Part shown: in pieces, positions 24,195 through 36,172 of the stretch
Position numbering within the stretch: position 1 is the first letter of the stretch
How the letters are laid out: every line of letters starts with the position of its first letter
From: Malania oleifera
Lineage: Eukaryota; Streptophyta; Magnoliopsida; Santalales; Ximeniaceae
NCBI RefSeq assembly: GCF_029873635.1
Contig: NC_080420.1
Coordinates: 33,750,231 to 33,814,230, forward strand
Direction of reading: 5' to 3'
Length of the DNA: 64,000 bases
Notes under the pieces: model-generated
What the model was told of the DNA's origin: nothing
Databases searched by the model: none
The model's input: the letters and a program-made list of their open reading frames with translations, nothing else
Made by a program: the position numbers and the translations under genes

Positions 24195-24672
24195 TCTTAA
24201 ATAGGAGGAGAATGTTATAATTAGATTTTGATGATTGACAAAACATCAATGAATTGATGATGAAAACATATATTAATTGGTTTTAACTATATGAAATTTG
24301 ATGAGATGTTTTGTAATGAACAAGTAGCAGAAGTATTAATAGAAACATAAATAAATGTTTCATTAGATGTGTTAATATGTGTCTCACTAGAAGCTAAGTC
24401 TTGATAAATCTATGTTAGTTTCTTCATTAGATGCATAAACAAAATCTCCATAAAAAGTTTGTATAGATGTTTAATGCATTACATTGGTACCTTATATACT
24501 AAGTGTCAATGGCTATTTAAAAGTTGTTAATTTATATTAACTCTTTGATTAAGTTTGCTATAGTATTCTAACTTACTTAAATTTTGAATTCAGCATGAAT
24601 TCAGCTTATAGCTAAATTCTTATTGGAACTCAAGTTTTACTCCTAGAACTTTAGTGTCTCGATAATAAACTT
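24195..24672 (+). repeat. polypurine tract and LTR start, plus strand (fragment)
   Basis: AATAGGAGGAGAA precedes TGTTATAATTAGATTTTG at 24213, the arrangement of a copia-type polypurine tract and 3' LTR start. The LTR runs without other landmarks to about 24672, where a second LTR start (TGTTAGCCTTGGTGG) begins. 23990-24195 shows nothing identifiable. Confidence 0.5.
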
Positions 24673-24842
24673 TGTTAGCCTTGGTGGCTACATGAGTTTA
24701 ATTGTCTTGTTTTGATGATAGTAACCAATTAGTGGTTCTAGATAAGCTTATCTTTGCATGTTAAGATTATGGTAATTTTAAATACAAATGCAAAGAGTAA
24801 GTAGATTCTTAATAGGTTAGACATCATCAAATCGGAGAAGAA
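24673..24842 (+). repeat. copia-type LTR fragment (first 170 bp)
   Basis: It starts TGTTAGCCTTGGTGGCTACA and continues with GTTTTGATGATAG, the same 5' end as the longer copy that begins at 24843. It is cut off by that copy, so two related LTR starts lie in tandem. Confidence 0.6.
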
Positions 24843-26521
24843 TGTTAGCCTTGGTGGCTATACTATCATGGTTTATATGTTTTGATGATATTAACCTATA
24901 TGTTGTTCCTAATGCATTCCATCTTTGCAGATCATGTTTAGTACAAGTTCTAGTAACGAGTACATGAAGTACTGAATCAAAGGCAATGAATGGACCGAGT
25001 AGAAGTTCAAATAGGAAAGATCAACTGGACACTCACTCGAAAAGGACTCAAGCACAACCAACACAAGCTTAATTGTTAAATTATATGTAATAAGGGTTAT
25101 GTGAGGTAGGAACATTTTGAAACTCTTGCGAGTGTGTTTCTTGCATGATTTCTGAGTAAGAGTTGAGAAAATGCATGCATACTAGGACACATAAGTAAAT
25201 AGTATTTCACCTAAAGTCACAAACTCAACTTTAATAGTTTTCAAAGTTAAAATCAAAGAGTTTGTCAAAAGAATCCTAAACTCAAGATATGTTTTCAAAG
25301 GGACAAGTTTTTAACATTCTAGTTTTAAGAACATTTTTATACTTAGTTCCGGTTGTGTTAAAACGAATTTTATGTCCTAAGCACTCAAGAAAGTCAAGTA
25401 TATTTTCATAAAGGACATACAAAACATATAAGATATCGAAACGAATTTTCAAATGTGTTTTCATAAAAAAGATATCATATATTCAAAAGAAATTTCTAAA
25501 GGAAAAAAATTTAAATTATATTAGTGTTATAATATTTTACAAACTTTGTCCTAGTTGGGTTTAAAACCTCATTTATGCACCTATCAAATTTCCTGAACAC
25601 CATTCAGTATTTGGGACATCACTCTTGCTAGAAAAGTCCAAAAAAGACAATTTTGGTGTCCCTGAAAAGTTAAGAAAAAAAATTTCATAACTTTCATGTT
25701 GATGACTTTTTCTTATTCAGGGAACTCATCAACGATTGCGTGCAACACGTCGACGAGACACTAGTCGACGAGTGGGGGTTACTAGTCAACGAGAAGCATC
25801 GAGAACAATGCAATAACGACTAGAAAACGACTAGTTTCTTTTGGGAATTGCTCCCAACAGTCCAATAATGGTTTTTAGCCATAAATACATGTCCATAGGC
25901 TTGTTTAGCATGGTTTTGGTGATTTATACAAGTCCACAGTGAAAAATATCATTTCATTCAAAACCTAACACTTTGCATTTTAGTTATTCATTCCAAGTGC
26001 TCAATCTCTCTTGCTCACTTATCTTGTTTGAATCATTCCTTGAGAGAGTAGTGTGAGGTTTGATTGTATTTGATATCAACTCATTGTGAGGAGCATTGCT
26101 TTGTACTATCCATTATCTTGTAAAAGGTTCTTTGTGAATTGTTATTGGTGAAGGTTCTTTGTGAACCGAAGGCTTTTTGTGAGCGCAATAGGGATTTGTT
26201 CCTGAGTGTAGAGTTTGGTACCCGAGTTGTAAGACTTGCTCCATCGGTGAAGGAATATCTTAGTGGATTATAGAATCCTTGGTTTGGTGCTAAGGCGTGG
26301 ATGTAGGCTTGGTTCCGAACCACGTTAAAATACCGGTGTTAAACTTTCTCTCCCTTCAATCTTTAATTTTTGTCTTGTACTTGATTTTCATTATATATTG
26401 TGATATAATTGCTTGCAATCTTACCAAGAGTTTTATTTTTTCGAGAAAGCTTAAAAACGCGAAAAGAGTCCATTCACCACCCCCTTTGGACTCTAGATAC
26501 TCCCAGGTGGGACGCTTAACA
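24843..26521 (+). mobile_element. copia-type LTR with TATA box and palindrome array
   Basis: It begins TGTTAGCCTTGGTGGCTATA and appears to end GGGACGCTTAACA after a CCATTCACCACCCCCTTTGG block, the usual 3' end style of this LTR class. The promoter region has CACGTCGACGAG and ACTAGTCGACGAGT (25745-25795) and CATAAATACATG at about 25880. No matching target duplication was found (AAGAA versus AACTT), and no primer-binding site follows, so the right edge is tentative. Confidence 0.6.
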
Positions 26522-27060
26522 AACTTGAGTTGTTGCTTGAACCTTGGAGCAATTATAAATGGACCAGCTTTTAGCAAGAAGGGAGAGATTACCACATTGA
26601 GAACTACTTATACTGATTTTATATTAAGAAGCTTTTATTCCTATTGTATTCTCCTGAACTTATTTTGCAATCCTAAGATATTGATATCATTATAAGTCTC
26701 TATAGCCTCACTAATTCTAAACAAAATACTTATGCGTGAGCTAAAAAAGAACCTCTTAATTAGATTTTATTTTACATTGTAATTGGGTTGTTCCTCGAGG
26801 GGACTAGGTGTCCTGAGTGTAAGGTGCACCATATTGGTTAGGTTTATTAGATCAGTTGTTTAGACTAAGTGTATCTTAGTGATATTATTTGATTGAGTTT
26901 GGTGAAAATACTCAAACAGGCTTGCTTGAGGAGTAAATAAGGTCTAGTGACCAAACCACTATAAATCTAGTGTCTCTTTTATTTGTGGTTTTGTTTTGCA
27001 TTTTCTTTATTATACTTTCCGTGGTTTAAGTTATAATTCCAATTGATAGTTAAATTACCT
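26522..27060 (+). repeat. unassigned, LTR-like sequence without a gene
   Basis: No coding capacity is seen. The stretch at about 26950 (CCACTATAAATCTAGTG) resembles an LTR promoter, and the text up to 27060 resembles the 3' part of a copia-type LTR. It is probably the remainder of an older LTR entered by the one at 24843. Confidence 0.35.
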
Positions 27061-27063
27061 GCA

Positions 27064-27475
27064 TTCATTTTTGGTGTGTGAGTTTAATCATGTTATCAAA
27101 TTGTGTTAACGTGGTAAAATTTTTAAAAACACCCAATTAACCTTCCTTGGGTGGCTTATATGGACCAATATTTATTTATTTATTTATAACCCGAAATCCC
27201 AACCTAAAACTACCTTTGGATTGATTAAGAAGATAGAGAAGAAAATCATGATAAATCAAATTGGAAAAAGTGGGCTCTTCTAATAAGAATGAGAAGGAGA
27301 ATGATACTACTAATGAACCCAAATTAACTCTACTATTGCATTCTTTGACATCAGCCCTTGCTCATTATCTCCCCCCAAACGTACCATATCTTCTCCACGT
27401 GCCTCAACCTCATCGATCCTTTATCATAATTATTGCACTATCATTTAATTAAATTTATTAATTATTTGCACACTT
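27064..27475 (+). repeat. left copy of a ~430-bp direct repeat flanking the Tat-like relic
   Basis: It starts TTAAATTACCTGCATTCATT and is repeated imperfectly at 33892-34345. Shared landmarks are TTAAAAACACCCAATTA, TTTGGATTGAT followed by AAGAAGATAGA, a short open frame with LLHSLTS, and CATTTAATT near the end. The two copies bracket the gypsy pol relic. Confidence 0.7.
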
Positions 27476-27479
27476 AATA

Positions 27480-30025
27480 GATTGAGGAAATATCATATCA
27501 AGTTAAATCCAAAAAAAAATGCACATTTGGTGCCACTTCAGGGAAGTTGTTATGGTTCATGGTAAGTGGAAGAGGAATTGAGGTAGATCCAAGTGAGTTA
27601 AAGGCTATCCAACAAATAACATTCCCTCAAACAGAGAAGTAGGTGAGGAGTTTCTTGGGATAGATGAACTATATTGCCCACTTCATTTCTCAGTTGACAA
27701 TTACGTGTGCGCCTATCTTCAAGCTCTTTTGAAAGAATAACCCTAAAAGATGGAATGAAGAGGGCCAACAAGATTTTAAACATATCAAAAGATACCTTTT
27801 GAATCTACCTGTGTTAGTCCCTTCGGTGCCTGGAAGGCCACTTATTTTGTATTTCAAAGTTTCAAGAAGCTCAATGGGATATGTATTGGGGCAACGAGAT
27901 GCTTTAGGAAGAAAAGAGCTAGCAAGCTATTTATTATTTGAGTAAGAAATTCACAGAATGTGAAGCGAAGTACTCAGATCTGGAAAAAAACTTGATGTGC
28001 ATTGGTATGAGCTATTAATAGATTAAGACAATATACTTTATATTACACTACTTGATTAAGTTCCAAAATGGGCCCGATAACGTATGTTTTTGGAAAACCA
28101 GCGGTGACTAGTTGAGTGGGTAGATGACAAATGTTACTTACAAAGTACGATATTGTCTATGTTACAAGGAAGGCCATAAAGGGGAGCATAGTGGTAGAAT
28201 AATTAGCAAATGGGGCTATTGATAATTATCGATAAATGGAATTTGATTTTCTCGATGAGGATATCGATGTGGCCATAGCAAGTTAAGGAAAGTTAACAAA
28301 AATGAGTCATGCTTTTTGATGGAGTGTCGAATGTATTGGGATATGGAATAGGAACTGTGTTGATATCACCTAAATAGAAATATTTTTCAGTTACAATAAA
28401 ACTCTTATTTCCATGTACCAACAATGTAGTAGAATATGAGGCATGTATTTTGGGTTTGCAAGAAGCACTCGACAGAGGGGTTTGAAAATTAATAGTCAAG
28501 GGACATTCAGCTTTGGTAATACACCAATTAAAAAGGGAATGGGAAACTCGAGATACCAGGCTAATCCCTTATCAGCAGTTTATCCTTAAAATGACAGAAG
28601 AATTCAACAAAATTGAATTTCATCATTGGCCCAAAGAAAATAATCAGATTCTTGATGTTTTGGCTATGTTGGCTGCAATGTTTAAAGTGGAGCCTATGGT
28701 GGAAATTGAGCCAATTCATATAAGGGTATAGAATGAGCTAGTGTATTGTGCGGTGGCAGAAGAAGTTGATAGAAAGCCTTGGATCCATGATATAAAACAA
28801 AACATCCAAAAGCGCGAATATCCCATGGGAGCATCAGAAAATGAGTGAAGAAAAATTCAATGGTTAGCTATGAGGTTTTTCTTGAATGGAGGCGTGCTTT
28901 ATAAAAGGAGCCATGACATGACACTCTTACATTGTATTGAGTAAAGAGAGGAGCAACAAGTTATGCAGGAGGTACATGAGGGGATTTGTGGTACACATGC
29001 AAGTGGACATTCATTGGCTCAAAATTTTTTTAGGTTTGGATATTATTGGATGACCATGGAGAGGGACTGTATAAGATACGCAAGAAAATGTCACAAATTT
29101 CAGATGTACAAGGATTGTATACAAGTCCCACCATTTCAACTCCATGTGTTGTCCACACCATGGCCTTTTTCAGCTTGGGACATGGATGTGATTGGACCAA
29201 TAACCCCAAAAGCAAGCAATAGTCATCGATTTATCTTTTGTAGCCATTGATTATTTCACAAAGTGGGTGAAGGTAGCTTCCTATGCAAATGTTACCCAAA
29301 ATTTGATTAGTAGTTTCATTCGTAGGGAGATAATATGTAGATATGGGATTCGGAAAAAATAATCTCAGATAATACCAAGAATTTAAACAATGAGGTGATG
29401 ACAAAGTTGTGTATCTTGTTCAAAGTCAAACATCATAATTTAGCACCTTACCAACCTCAAATGGATGGATTAGTTGAAGCATCTAATAGGAATATAAAAA
29501 ATATCTTGGGAAAGATGACATATACTTATATAGATTGGTATGAGAAGTTACCTTTTGCTTTGTTGACATATAAGACAACAATTGATACTTCTACCGGGCA
29601 ACTCCTTATTCGTTAGTATATGGAATGGAGGCAGTTGTTCTAGTTGAGGTCAAGATTCCATCTTTGCGGGTTCTGAAGGAAGTAAAATTTGAGGAGGCAG
29701 AGTAGGTAAAAACAAGATGTGATCAGCTAATCTTATTGAGGAGAATAGGTTGACTGCTTTGGTTCATAGACGACTCTATCAAAGATGGATGATGAAAGCT
29801 TTTAACAAAAAGGTGCACCCTTGACAATTCTAAGAAGGTGATTTGGTTTTGAAGAAGATTTTGCCAATCCATAGTCATCCTCGTGGAAAATGGACTTCAA
29901 ATTATGAAGGACCTTATGTTGTTAAGAAGACCTCTTTAGGAGGAGTATTGCTATTAGCTAATATGGATGGAAATGATCTACTACATCCTGTCAATTCAGA
30001 TGCTGTAAAAAAATATTTTGCTTGA
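27480..30025 (+). pseudogene. Ty3/gypsy (Tat clade) pol relic: RT end, RNase H, second RNase H, integrase
   Basis: Frames shift and contain stops, but the domains follow in order. At 27590-28010: the end of RT and gypsy RNase H (KAIQQITFPQTEK, NYIAHFISQLT, NLPVLVPSVPGRPL, SSMGYVLGQRDALGRKELA). At 28300-28735: a second, archaeal-type RNase H (FDGVSNVLGYGIGTVL, NNVVEYEACILGLQEALD, and an open frame with LKREWETRDTRLIPYQQF). At 28963-30025: integrase (HEGICGTHASGH, WDMDVIGPI, ISDN, PQMDGLVEASNRN) ending PHGKW-like and GPYVVKK. The dual RNase H marks the Tat clade (family knowledge). The RT YxDD core is missing, and the second Cys of the integrase zinc-finger CHKC is Phe. Confidence 0.88.
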
Positions 30026-30150
30026 TGTATTGTGTACCTCTTGATGATATCAATGAATTAACAATATTGCTTAACTTTCTATGCTAAATAATGATTAGTG
30101 TCTTATGGGTATAATAATAGTGTTCTGATCAAATGATGGGTGACCATCTT

Positions 30151-32613
30151 TGTAACACCCCAACCCTGAGGGGCTTGGGATATTAACTTTTTACTACTAA
30201 TTTATAGCGGAAGCAAAATAAACTCAATTGTTATTAAACCAGAGCACTAATTATCCATATTATAATCATTTATTTCAAAAGAAGAAAAATTACACAAGCA
30301 TAAATATCTGACATCATACTAATATTTCTAAACAAATCTTTATTTTTCTATCCCCACCCGTATGCTTGTTAAGCTTGATTTCCAACATGCTCTTCAGAGT
30401 TATCTGAAATAAAAATATGGTTGGAGTGAGACGACGCTCAGTAAGTAAATAAGATTATTATTAGTGTGTGGCCAAAATGAGTTTTTTTAAAAATTTCGTA
30501 AAATAATATTTAATATTATAACTTCAAAACTATCTCTAGAATAAATATAATTTTAAAAATTTCTGCATAAAACTTTTACCATCAACTATAACAGTAAAAT
30601 TTTTTAATCATATACTATAACTGTTAAATTAAACTTTTAACTTTAAAATTGTATAGTATTTAATGATAAATATACATATACTTTTCCTTATACGTTTTCT
30701 TTAAATCGTCATTTAAGCACTAGAATAATCCTTTTCATGTAAACTTACACTTTTCCTTCAAATCATCAGTAACTTCGTACACGCAATTAACTATGTATAA
30801 ACATATATTATAAAAACCACCCTTAGACCTATTTGTCGTAAGTCATGTTTACCCCCATGACTGAGTTGTGCGGTCCGAAGACTGGACTTAGCTGGCTGGC
30901 CGACCAAACTAAATCAACGTACGTAAACTTTAAGTGATATTTTCCTTATTAAGTCCTGGTCCGGAGCTAGGTGTGCACTCAGGAGAAATCCACTAACATA
31001 AATAACCACTCTGTAAACAGTGTGAGTGCACTCTGATTCGTATAAACTTTAAACTGCAGTACCGAGCATCTGTAACTTTGAACTTGCTTTGCCATAAGGG
31101 GTTTTAAAAACCATCTTATTATAATTTATGCAATTTAAAATAATCTCGTAAAAATCTCATCTTTACTCATATTTTCATAAAAAAAATGCAACGTACAAAT
31201 AAACTCATGCCACACAATTTTTGTGTTAAAAATATATATAATTTTTGTTTCGAATAAAAAGAAATGCTGAAAATTTACCCGAGAGGATTAGAATATTTCT
31301 TAACAAAAAAATAAATAAATGCAAGTATATTAAAGATAGAACTGGTATAATTAAATATGCGTAAAAAATAAACTTATGAAAATTTTATGGAACTAACTAA
31401 CATAATTGAAATTTATTTACAAAATAAACTCGGGTATGAATTTTAAATAAAAAAAACTAACATAATCAAAATTTACTTACCTTCTTCTTTTACTGTGTGC
31501 TACGAACACAATAACTATCTTTAAGAAATGAGAGCGGAAAGAGTGGGTGAGTGAGAACTTACTCAAAATTCTCTCTCCACCACAAATTCTTTCACTCACT
31601 AATCCTTATCTTCCTTGGAAAATTGTTGTGAAAAATGAAGGTTGAGAGCTCCCTATTTATAGGAAAATTTTGGGGAAGAAATGAAATTTATAAAAGTGTG
31701 GGGAGATGGGTGAAATTATAATTTTTTTAAAATTAAAGAATGGGCAAGGGATGGGCAAGGTATGTGTTGAGTATGAGATGAGGGTGGAGGCCATGTGGGA
31801 GTGCTTGCCACCATTCCCATTAAATAAATTTTTAATTAACTACTTACCTAATTAATTAATCAATTAGTTAATTAATTATTTTATTATTTTTCTTAATCAT
31901 TATTATTATCATTGTTATTACTTTTAAACTATTTTTAGTATTTATTTATTTTTGAACAAAAATTAAATTTAAATTTTGAAAACTCATGTGGGCCCCACAT
32001 GGTCTTGTGGGTCCCATACAACTTCGAGACTCGAATGGATCCTACGTAATTCGAATAACTCTTACACGATTTTATGCATCCTACATAGCTTTGAGACTCG
32101 TGTAAACCTCCATACGGCTTCGGGACTCATGTGGACCCCACACAGTCTTGTGGGCCCCGCATAGGATACCTATATTATTATTATTTTATCATATATTTTT
32201 ACAAATTATATCAGTCAAAACATTATTTTATGTACTTATTTACGTATATAAACAGTGTCTTGTGGCTCCGGGACTCATGTGGACCCTACATAGTCTTGTG
32301 GGCCCCATATATGATACCTATATTATTATCATCTTATTATGTATTTCTACAAATTATGTCTGTCAAAACACTATTTTATGTATATATACTTATTTACGTG
32401 TACGAACAGTGTCTATCCTGTTTATCTTATGAAATTCCATTTTGACTTGGCCGACCTCTAGGGAGCGACTGAGCCGCAATGATCTCTGAGCACTTGCTTA
32501 GACAAGGTCTTTCTTAGGCATCAAACATGGAATCAAGGATCTTACAGAAAAACACTTCTGTGTTGATATTAACTCAATGACCATTTTTATTTTTTTATTA
32601 TTATTGTGCTTTA

Positions 32614-32663
<50 letters not shown>

Positions 32664-32673
32664 GGTCATCACA
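30151..32673 (-). mobile_element. Ty3/gypsy-type solo LTR, minus strand, target duplication ATCTT
   Basis: The 2523-bp element begins TGTAACACCCCAACCC and ends GGGTCATCACA, flanked by ATCTT at 30146-30150 and 32674-32678. On the minus strand it has a TATA box (reverse of CCTATTTATAGG at 31651-31662), a strong donor (GAAGGTAAGTAAAT, GT at 31480-31479), the conserved box (30427-30475) and the acceptor TTTATTTCAG (AG at 30405-30404). A tandem duplication of about 160 bp (GGGACTCATGTGGACCC, GTCTTGTGGGCCCC) lies at 32104-32415. A TA microsatellite lies at 32618-32660 near its 5' end. Confidence 0.9.
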
Positions 32674-32678
32674 ATCTT

Positions 32679-33891
32679 TGGCTAACCAATATACCCAAAA
32701 AACCAAATAATGTATTGATTTCCCATTTGGCAACTCATCTGAGCCTGGATTTTGAACTAACTTTTTTCTTATAGTCAATTTAACAAAAATTCATCCTAGG
32801 TTCGGGTCTCCTAGTGTCAAGTGATTCGTTAGAGGTAATGGTTATTGCCAAAAGGATAACAGACCATCTTTTTGCTATCCAGAAGAAGATTTAAAAGGAA
32901 ATTTTTTGTTAGCACTATTGAGCCTAAAAAATTTATTTCTTGAATACACCGTCAAAGGATCAACCCCTAAGCTGAGCCAATTTCAAGAAGATTGACATAA
33001 AGCCCCAAGTGAGTTCCAAATAAAAAAGGGAAACCAAAATCCATCCACATAGGGAAAAATAAAAGATGAAGTAAAAAAATGATGAAATAAAAAATGAGGG
33101 ACATGCTTCATAAGTGATCTTTGGTTAATGTTTCCCTACTAAAGTTGATGAATTTGAGTCTTATTAAATCTTTTTTTTCTTTAGCCCATACCACTAGCCT
33201 ACATTATGGTCTAAAATGAAAGTCCTGATGATGACCTGATTAGCATGTGCTAATACCTCGAATGAATTGTCAAAATCAATAGAGTTTGAACTATGTTATG
33301 ACCTGATCATAATAAGGTACGTAGACAGTTTGTTCAAAGAACAAGTTCAGTCAACCTTTTACACCATTAGGGGCATAAACATCATTTTGGGGAGGGGGTT
33401 TTTGAGTTTTAGTTTCCCTATTCTTTTGGAAACCTGTATCCTTAACCTACATTTTGTCTTGTGTCTTAAAGTCCTCCCTAAGATTGGAATATTGATCAAA
33501 ATACCCAATAAGACATTGATTGCAATTCAGGATGGAAAGGTTAGAATGGGTTATAGAACACAAATCAAGATAGTACTTTTGGAGTTAATCAAAGACCATT
33601 AAATTCAATTTTGGGATAATTTATTATTAATTAGGTACTGTTCGTAGGACAGGCGTGTAGAGGGTACTGATATCTTCCCCTCATATAACGGAACTCTCGA
33701 TCCCAAATATGATAAAAGCATACTGAGACTACTAGTACCTTGGCATAAGTTTAGTCTAAAAGACTAATCAACAAGTAGTTATCAGGTGAGCTAACCGTAC
33801 CTAGGTAAATAAAAGGTTAGTGGCGACTCTATTCAACTTTTAATATTTATTTCTCGCCATTCTAGACCCTTCTCCGGGATGCTGCGACAAT
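32679..33891 (+). repeat. Tat-like element 3' region with LTR end
   Basis: This continues the Tat-like element beyond the solo LTR. The last 290 bp (GGGTACTGATATCTTCC, AAAAGGTTAGTGGCGACTC, CTTCTCCGGGATGCTGCGACA) look like the 3' end of a Tat/Ogre LTR and resemble 41640-41921 in the protease intron. An open frame of 111 codons at 33267-33602 (ends KTLIAIQDGKVRMGY) is not recognised with confidence; INIILGR in it recalls retroviral-type protease surroundings, but there is no DTG motif. Confidence 0.5.
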
Positions 33892-34345
33892 AGTTAAATT
33901 ACCTGCATTAATTCTTAGTGAGTGAAGTTAATCATAATATCAAATTGCGTGACTTGAATGTGGTAAAACTTTTTAAAAACACCCAATTATCCTCCCTTGA
34001 GTGGTTTATATGGATAAAAAATTATTGATTTTTTTATTAATAACCCAAAAGCCAAAACTGAAATGACTCTTTGGATTGATGAAGAAGATAGAAAAGAAAT
34101 TCACAATAAGCAAACTGGAAAAGGTGAACCCCGTTAATAAGGATGAGAAGGAGGATGGTACTACTAATGAATCAAAACTAAAAGTAGATCTATTGCATTC
34201 TTTGACATCGACCCTTGCTCATTCACTCTCCCCCAATGTACCCTATCTTCTGTATGATGCCCTAACTTCTTCGATCCTTGATTATAATTATTGCACTATC
34301 ATTTAATTGAGTATATTAATTATTTGCACACTATTGCTTAATTAT
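33892..34345 (+). repeat. right copy of the ~430-bp direct repeat
   Basis: It starts directly after the LTR end with ATAGTTAAATTACCTGCATT and parallels 27064-27475 throughout, including the short open frame (34076-34306, with DLLHSLTSTLAHSLSPNVPYLLY). Copies differ by scattered substitutions and small gaps. Confidence 0.7.
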
Positions 34346-35178
34346 TGCATGTTGGTGCTATGAAGTTAATCTTCTAAGGCTGGTGATTATTAGTTTATTT
34401 AAGGTCACACGATATGTATATGTGCGAGTGCATGTGGAGAAAGAGAGATGCAATATAGGTGTTCTAGTCTAGGTATAATATAGGATATTTTGTGTATGTG
34501 TATGTGCACGCGCGTGTGTGTGGAGAGACAGAGACACAATATAAGCGTTCAAGTCTTGGTATATATATGTGGGGAATTTTACGTGTTTTTTAAATTTTAG
34601 TTTTTAAAAGTGTATGTAATTGGGTGGATTAAAAGTACGACAAACATATTTTTTCAGATCTGTTTGATCTTGGAACACCAAAAAGTTGTCTACTCACTTG
34701 TACTCAATTTATTGTACATGGAGAGGCAGGGGGAAAAAATAACCTGATTAATTGTAGTTAAAAGTTGTAGAAAAAATAATTTGAAAAAATTTGATTAATT
34801 TATTGATAATACACGCCCTTAAATCAAAGTTAGTTATCAAGGTCGATCCATTGCATATGGAAAAAAAAAAGTTTGACCAAAAAATTAAAAGATTTAGAAG
34901 ATTTGATTTGAATAAATTCAATTAATTTATTGAGAATACGAATCTTCAAATAAATCTTAGTTCATTATTAGGTCATTCTAACATTCAAGTAAATCTATTT
35001 TCATTATTTAAAGTATTTTCTTCAACAAGTACCATATAGTACGGAATTTTTTTAAAAAAAAATATTTTTTAAAAATTTATATATTTTTTAAAAATTTATT
35101 TTCTTCAACAATTATTACTTGTTAATTCCTTGTATACCAATAGCATTTGCATGAATTACATTTCCAGAATTAAGACAA

Positions 35179-35258
<80 letters not shown>

Positions 35259-36060
35259 CCTACCTAGCTACAAATTAAATCTCCCAGTCTATTGATTACG
35301 TTTTTGTCAAAAAAGTGTTAATCTAGCTATCAAAAAGCAACCTACTCTCAATATATAATCAATACTTAACTTTTTTTGGGCTGCCTTTTGACAGTAAGAA
35401 TCAAATTAAATCAAGTTAGTTTATTCGTAAATAAAATTCTTAATCAAAAGTATGGATCATATCCCTCAAATCAATAGTTCCCCATATATTATTTTCTTCA
35501 AAGAAAAATTAAAAAATATTACAGATCGGTTGGGGGGTTGATGCCTCCTGCCTATAGTTCGTTTTTACCCTTTTTTGTTTGTAAAAAGAAGGAAGTTGCA
35601 TTTGAGGGCGTAGATTCCGAATCTTGAATCCAAGATTAAATATGAGTGAATTTAGACTAATTTTAATATAATATATATTATATTTTTTTCAAATCCAAGA
35701 CTGCGTCAAGATGAGATAAGAAAACACTTTGCAAATTGAGAAAAAAATTTTGAAGTATTTTTTGAGTTTTACTTTTTTAATTAATGCACGTGGTTTGCTA
35801 TTATCTATCAAAGGGAACATGATGATAAGTGTTTAGGGAACTCATTCATTTTGACTTCTTGATTTATGCAAATTTGTATGGCTCTTTGTGCACATGAATT
35901 CCGAATTTGTTGCATGATGCATGCAGAATCCCAGTCCCGCCAATTGAGTTGGAGAATAAATAAACATGTGTATATATATCTATGAATTTTTGGTTCAGTA
36001 AAAGTTTTTTGGTCGTTTTTTCTTCCTTACAACTAGACTAAATCAAAAAGAGCTAGAGAC
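34346..36060. other. intergenic sequence upstream of the subtilase; ATT microsatellite
   Basis: No gene or element termini are recognised. The stretch is AT-rich, with a CG/TG-rich patch at 34500-34525 (GTGCACGCGCGTGTGTG) and a long (ATT)n run at 35181-35256. It presumably contains the distal promoter of the downstream gene. Confidence 0.6.
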
Positions 36061-36073
36061 CTACAGGCTGCAG

Positions 36074-36096
36074 TCTTTTATATATATAAAGGAAGA
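36074..36096 (+). promoter_or_regulatory. core promoter (TATA box) of the subtilase gene
   Basis: TTTTATATATATAAAGG lies about 85 nt before the ATG at 36173, a fitting distance for a plant TATA box with a short 5' leader. The leader is purine-rich (GAGGAGGAGGGGATC, GAAGAAGATCAGG). Confidence 0.6.
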
Positions 36097-36172
36097 GGAG
36101 GAGGGGATCAGTCTGCATGTTGATGTTGATGAAGAAGATCAGGAAAGAGAGAAACTGAGATAGGGACCAATT

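Noticed and set aside
26297..26695. 132-residue plus-strand frame
   Set aside because: It overlaps an LTR end, has no domain, and its sequence is AT-driven hydrophobic residues.
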